Positions 5,068 through 7,164 of a DNA stretch of 7,164 nt are shown piece by piece. The DNA lies in assembly GCA_964440285.1 (NCBI GenBank), contig CAYTRV010000119.1:1-7164 (forward strand), in the 5' to 3' direction. This DNA comes from CALMEC01 sp964440285. GTDB lineage: Bacteria > Actinomycetota > Thermoleophilia > Miltoncostaeales > Miltoncostaeaceae. Position 1 is the stretch's first letter, and the number at the start of each line of letters is the position of its first letter. Below the pieces are notes generated by a model. That model saw only the letters and a list, made by a program, of their open reading frames with translations, made no database searches and was not told the origin of the DNA. The position numbers were made by a program, and so were the translations under genes.

Positions 5068-5529
5068 ATGTCGCTCTACGAGTTCCTGTTGTTCGTGCAT
5101 GTGCTGATGGCGGTCATCTGGGTCGGCGGCGACATCGCGATTCAGGTCCTGGCGGTGCGCGCGACCCGCGCGAAGGACCCGGTGCGTACGGCGTCGCTGA
5201 CTGGTGACATCGAGTGGATGAGCCTGCGGGTGTTCATGCCCGCGTCGATCCTGCTGATCATCTTCGGCATCTGGACGGCGTCCGAGGGCAACTGGGACTT
5301 CGGTCAGGCGTGGATCTCCATCGGCTTCGCGGCGTTCCTCTTCTCGTTCTTCCTGGGGATGGCGTTCCTCGGTCCCGAATCCGGGCGCATCAAGCGGCTG
5401 GTGAAGGACCGCAGCTTCGAGGACCCAGAGGTGCTGCGCCGCGTCGGGCGGATCCTCGTGTTCTCCCGGATCGAGCTCCTCGTCCTGATCGTCGCCATCT
5501 GGGCGATGGTCGCCAAGCCGGGCGCGTAG
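5068..5529 (+). CDS. Four-helix integral membrane protein, DUF2269-like
   Basis: This 153-residue protein is almost entirely membrane-embedded, with helices at about 4-28, 55-70, 81-101 and 127-148. The first helix contains FVHVLMAVIWVGG with H11 and W18, a histidine/tryptophan-glycine pattern seen in DUF2269 and in related CopD-like small membrane proteins. Some relatives of that wider group bind haem or copper, but nothing here proves a ligand. Basic residues cluster in the loops (RATRAKDPVR at 31-40 and SGRIKRLVKDR at 105-115). The ATG start is supported by GAGGAG seven bases upstream. The gene stands alone, divergent from the protease and convergent with purA. Family assignment is by motif and topology. 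Function is unknown. Confidence 0.8.
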   Translation: MSLYEFLLFVHVLMAVIWVGGDIAIQVLAVRATRAKDPVRTASLTGDIEWMSLRVFMPASILLIIFGIWTASEGNWDFGQAWISIGFAAFLFSFFLGMAFLGPESGRIKRLVKDRSFEDPEVLRRVGRILVFSRIELLVLIVAIWAMVAKPGA

Positions 5530-5549
5530 CGCCAATCCCGCTCGGCGGG
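5521..5549. terminator. Two adjacent GC hairpins at a convergent junction
   Basis: GGCGC-GTA-GCGCC (5521-5533) and CCCGC-TCG-GCGGG (5537-5549) are perfect 5-bp stems with 3-base loops, three bases apart. The first includes the TAG stop of the membrane protein gene. The second ends next to the purA stop at 5550-5552. They fill the short gap between the two convergent genes and could stop transcription from both sides. There is no T-tract. Confidence 0.4.
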
Positions 5550-6833
5550 TCAGATGCCGACGAAATCGATCACCTGGTGCCGGCCCTGGCCGGTGCCGAT
5601 GAGGGTGATCGGGACGCCAAGGGCGCCGGCGATGCGGTCCACGTATCCACGTGCGCGTGGCGGGAGGTCCTCGAGCTCCGTGCAGGTGGTGATGTCCTCG
5701 TCCCAGCCGGGGACCTCGTCGTAGACCGGCCGGCAACCGTGGAAGATCGTCTGGTTGTCGGGGAGCTCGCCGAGCCGCTCCTCGTCCTTCGTCTCGTACG
5801 CCACGCAGATCTTGAGGGTGTCGAGGCCGGACAGCACGTCGAGCTTGGTGAGGGCGATCTCGGTGATGCCCGAGATGCGCACGGCGTAGCGGAGGGCGAC
5901 CAGGTCGAGCCAGCCGCAGCGTCGCTGGCGCCCGGTGGTGGTGCCGTACTCGTTGCCCTGCTCCAGCATGTGCCGCCCGGCGTCGTCGTCGAGCTCGGTG
6001 GGGAACGGTCCCTCGCCCACCCGGGTGACATAGGCCTTCGCAACGCCGAGCACCCCGTCGATGCGGGTGGGGCCCACACCTACACCGGTGCATGCTGCTC
6101 CCGCGATCGGGTTCGACGATGTCACGAACGGATATGTGCCGTGGTCGACGTCGAGCATCGTGCCCTGGGCCCCCTCGAACAGCACGCGCTTGCCGGCGTC
6201 GAGCGCCCGGTTGACCAGGAGACTGGTGTCGGCGATGAACGGCCGGAGGCGCTCGGCGTGGCGCAGGACCTCCTCCGCGACGAAGGCGGGGTCGAGCGGC
6301 GCCATGTCGTACAGCTTCTGTAGCAATTCGTTCTTCTGGTCCAGCGCGATCTCGAGCTTGCGCACGAGGATGCCGGGGTCGAGCAGGTCCTGCGCGCGGA
6401 TCCCGACACGGGCCGCCTTGTCCTGGTAGCAGGGACCGATCCCCCGGCGGGTCGTGCCGATCGAGAACCGGCCGAGACGCATCTCCAGCGCACCGTCGAG
6501 CATCACGTGGTACGGCATGATCAGATGCGCCGCGCTCGACACACGCAGCCCGTCGACCGAGATGCCGCGCTCCTCGAGGGCGTCGAGCTCGCCGCACAGG
6601 ACGCCCGGGTCGACGACGGTGCCGTTGCCGATCACGCAGAGCTTGCCCGGGTAGAGGATCCCGGATGGGATGAGATGCAGCTTGAAGGTCTCGCCGTCGC
6701 GAACGATCGTGTGCCCGGCGTTGTTGCCGCCCTGGAACCGCACGACCACATCGCTGCGCTCGGCGAGCAGGTCGACGACCTTGCCCTTCCCTTCGTCGCC
6801 CCATTGGGCGCCGACGATCACTGTCGCAGCCAT
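5550..6833 (-). CDS. purA: Adenylosuccinate synthetase
   Basis: This complete 427-residue enzyme is of normal family length. It joins IMP and aspartate using GTP to form adenylosuccinate, the first committed step to AMP, in the cytoplasm. Motifs in order: the GAQWGDEGKGK P-loop-like segment (8-18) with catalytic D13; NNAGHT with H41; IGTTRRGIGP (125-134), the IMP-binding region; EGAQGTMLD (220-228); VTRVGEGPFPTEL (269-281); YGTTTGRQRRCGWLD (296-310), the flexible loop that contacts aspartate and IMP; and TKLD (329-332) for guanine recognition. No key residue is missing. The ATG has AGGAG four bases upstream, or GGGGAG eleven bases upstream. It begins 16 bp after the dnaB stop, so the two are probably one operon. 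Confidence 0.97.
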   Translation of the reverse strand: MAATVIVGAQWGDEGKGKVVDLLAERSDVVVRFQGGNNAGHTIVRDGETFKLHLIPSGILYPGKLCVIGNGTVVDPGVLCGELDALEERGISVDGLRVSSAAHLIMPYHVMLDGALEMRLGRFSIGTTRRGIGPCYQDKAARVGIRAQDLLDPGILVRKLEIALDQKNELLQKLYDMAPLDPAFVAEEVLRHAERLRPFIADTSLLVNRALDAGKRVLFEGAQGTMLDVDHGTYPFVTSSNPIAGAACTGVGVGPTRIDGVLGVAKAYVTRVGEGPFPTELDDDAGRHMLEQGNEYGTTTGRQRRCGWLDLVALRYAVRISGITEIALTKLDVLSGLDTLKICVAYETKDEERLGELPDNQTIFHGCRPVYDEVPGWDEDITTCTELEDLPPRARGYVDRIAGALGVPITLIGTGQGRHQVIDFVGI

Positions 6834-6849
6834 CGCGCTCCTGCTCCCC

Positions 6850-7164
6850 TCAGCTCTCGGGTGCCAGGTTTCCGAACTTGGCGTACCGGTCCATGAACGT
6901 CAGCTTGACGCGTCCGGTGGGGCCGTTGCGGTGCTTCGCGATGTCGAGGTCGGTGATGCCCTTCTCTTCGGTGTCCTTGTTGTAGTACTCGTCGCGGTAG
7001 AGCATCAGGACGATGTCGGCGTCCTGTTCGATGGCTCCGGATTCGCGGAGGTCCGACAGCAGCGGGTGTTTGTCGGTACGGGCGTCGGGGCTGCGGTTGA
7101 GCTGGGACACGCAGATGAGCGGGACGTCGAGGTCGCGCGCCATGAGCTTGAGCGCGCGGGAGAT
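6850..7164 (-). CDS. dnaB: Replicative DNA helicase DnaB, C-terminal part (gene runs off right edge)
   Basis: The minus-strand frame is open from the window edge to a TGA at 6850-6852, giving 104 residues of the C-terminal RecA-like motor. Visible signatures: SRALKLMARDLDVPLICVSQLNR (helicase motif 3 region), LSDLRESGAIEQDADIVLMLYR (motif 4), and IAKHRNGPTGRVKLTF with the conserved HRNG arginine region at the subunit interface. The N-terminal domain and Walker A lie outside the window. An in-frame ATG at 7141-7143 is an internal methionine, not the start: the conserved sequence continues upstream of it. DnaB forms the hexameric ring helicase at the replication fork. No intein interrupts the visible part. 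It directly precedes purA, an arrangement related to the rplI-dnaB-purA order known from Firmicutes. Confidence 0.95.
   Translation of the reverse strand: MSRALKLMARDLDVPLICVSQLNRSPDARTDKHPLLSDLRESGAIEQDADIVLMLYRDEYYNKDTEEKGITDLDIAKHRNGPTGRVKLTFMDRYAKFGNLAPES

Noticed and set aside
4888..6804. 638-codon minus-strand open frame across purA and the DUF2269 gene
   Set aside because: It is the shifted frame of purA, then antisense to the membrane protein. The translation is Arg/Pro/His-rich with no motif, whereas the overlapping purA frame carries every family motif.
1..7164. Mobile element, CRISPR array, toxin-antitoxin or defence system
   Set aside because: No transposase, integrase, direct-repeat array, terminal inverted repeats or small toxin-like gene pair was seen. 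All genes look like native housekeeping or sensory genes of uniform composition.

Overview
This window looks like ordinary core chromosome from a high-GC actinobacterium. The evidence is strong G/C bias at third codon positions, GTG starts with GTGA stop/start overlaps, terminators without a U-tract, and actinobacterial-style versions of every recognisable protein. The lineage cannot be fixed further by eye; the proteins would fit a soil Acidimicrobiia/Thermoleophilia-type organism as well as a classical actinomycete (inference). I see no rRNA, tRNA, CRISPR array, insertion sequence, phage gene or att site.

Layout from left to right. (1) Positions 1-60 on the minus strand hold the first codons of a gene cut by the window edge. 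It is preceded by a strong Shine-Dalgarno and begins like a signal or membrane anchor. (2) A 211-bp divergent gap follows, holding several symmetric or tandem sequence elements. (3) From 272 to 2304 on the plus strand lies a two-component system: an OmpR/PhoB-type response regulator and a membrane sensor kinase, joined by a GTGA overlap. (4) Convergent to it, on the minus strand, is a pair: a small DUF1737 protein (3546-3743) followed by a PLP-dependent O-succinylhomoserine sulfhydrylase of the MetZ type (2338-3549), again joined by a GTGA overlap. (5) Upstream on the same strand is an HtrA-type trypsin-like protease with a PDZ domain (3893-4906) and no visible signal peptide or membrane anchor. 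(6) A 161-bp divergent gap with two 18-bp inverted repeats separates htrA from a four-helix DUF2269-like membrane protein on the plus strand (5068-5529). (7) Convergent to that gene is a minus-strand dnaB-purA pair: the C-terminus of the replicative helicase (cut by the right edge) and, 16 bp downstream, a complete adenylosuccinate synthetase.

The genes do not form one pathway. They are separate housekeeping or sensory units: environmental signalling, methionine/homocysteine synthesis, protein quality control, purine synthesis and replication. Convergent junctions (2304/2338 and 5529/5550) carry GC-rich hairpins that probably act as shared terminators. I found no evidence of a novel defence or mobile system. 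The most useful leads are the DUF1737-metZ translational coupling, the candidate operators in the two divergent gaps, the unusual leaderless HtrA, and the unannotated divergent gene at the left edge.
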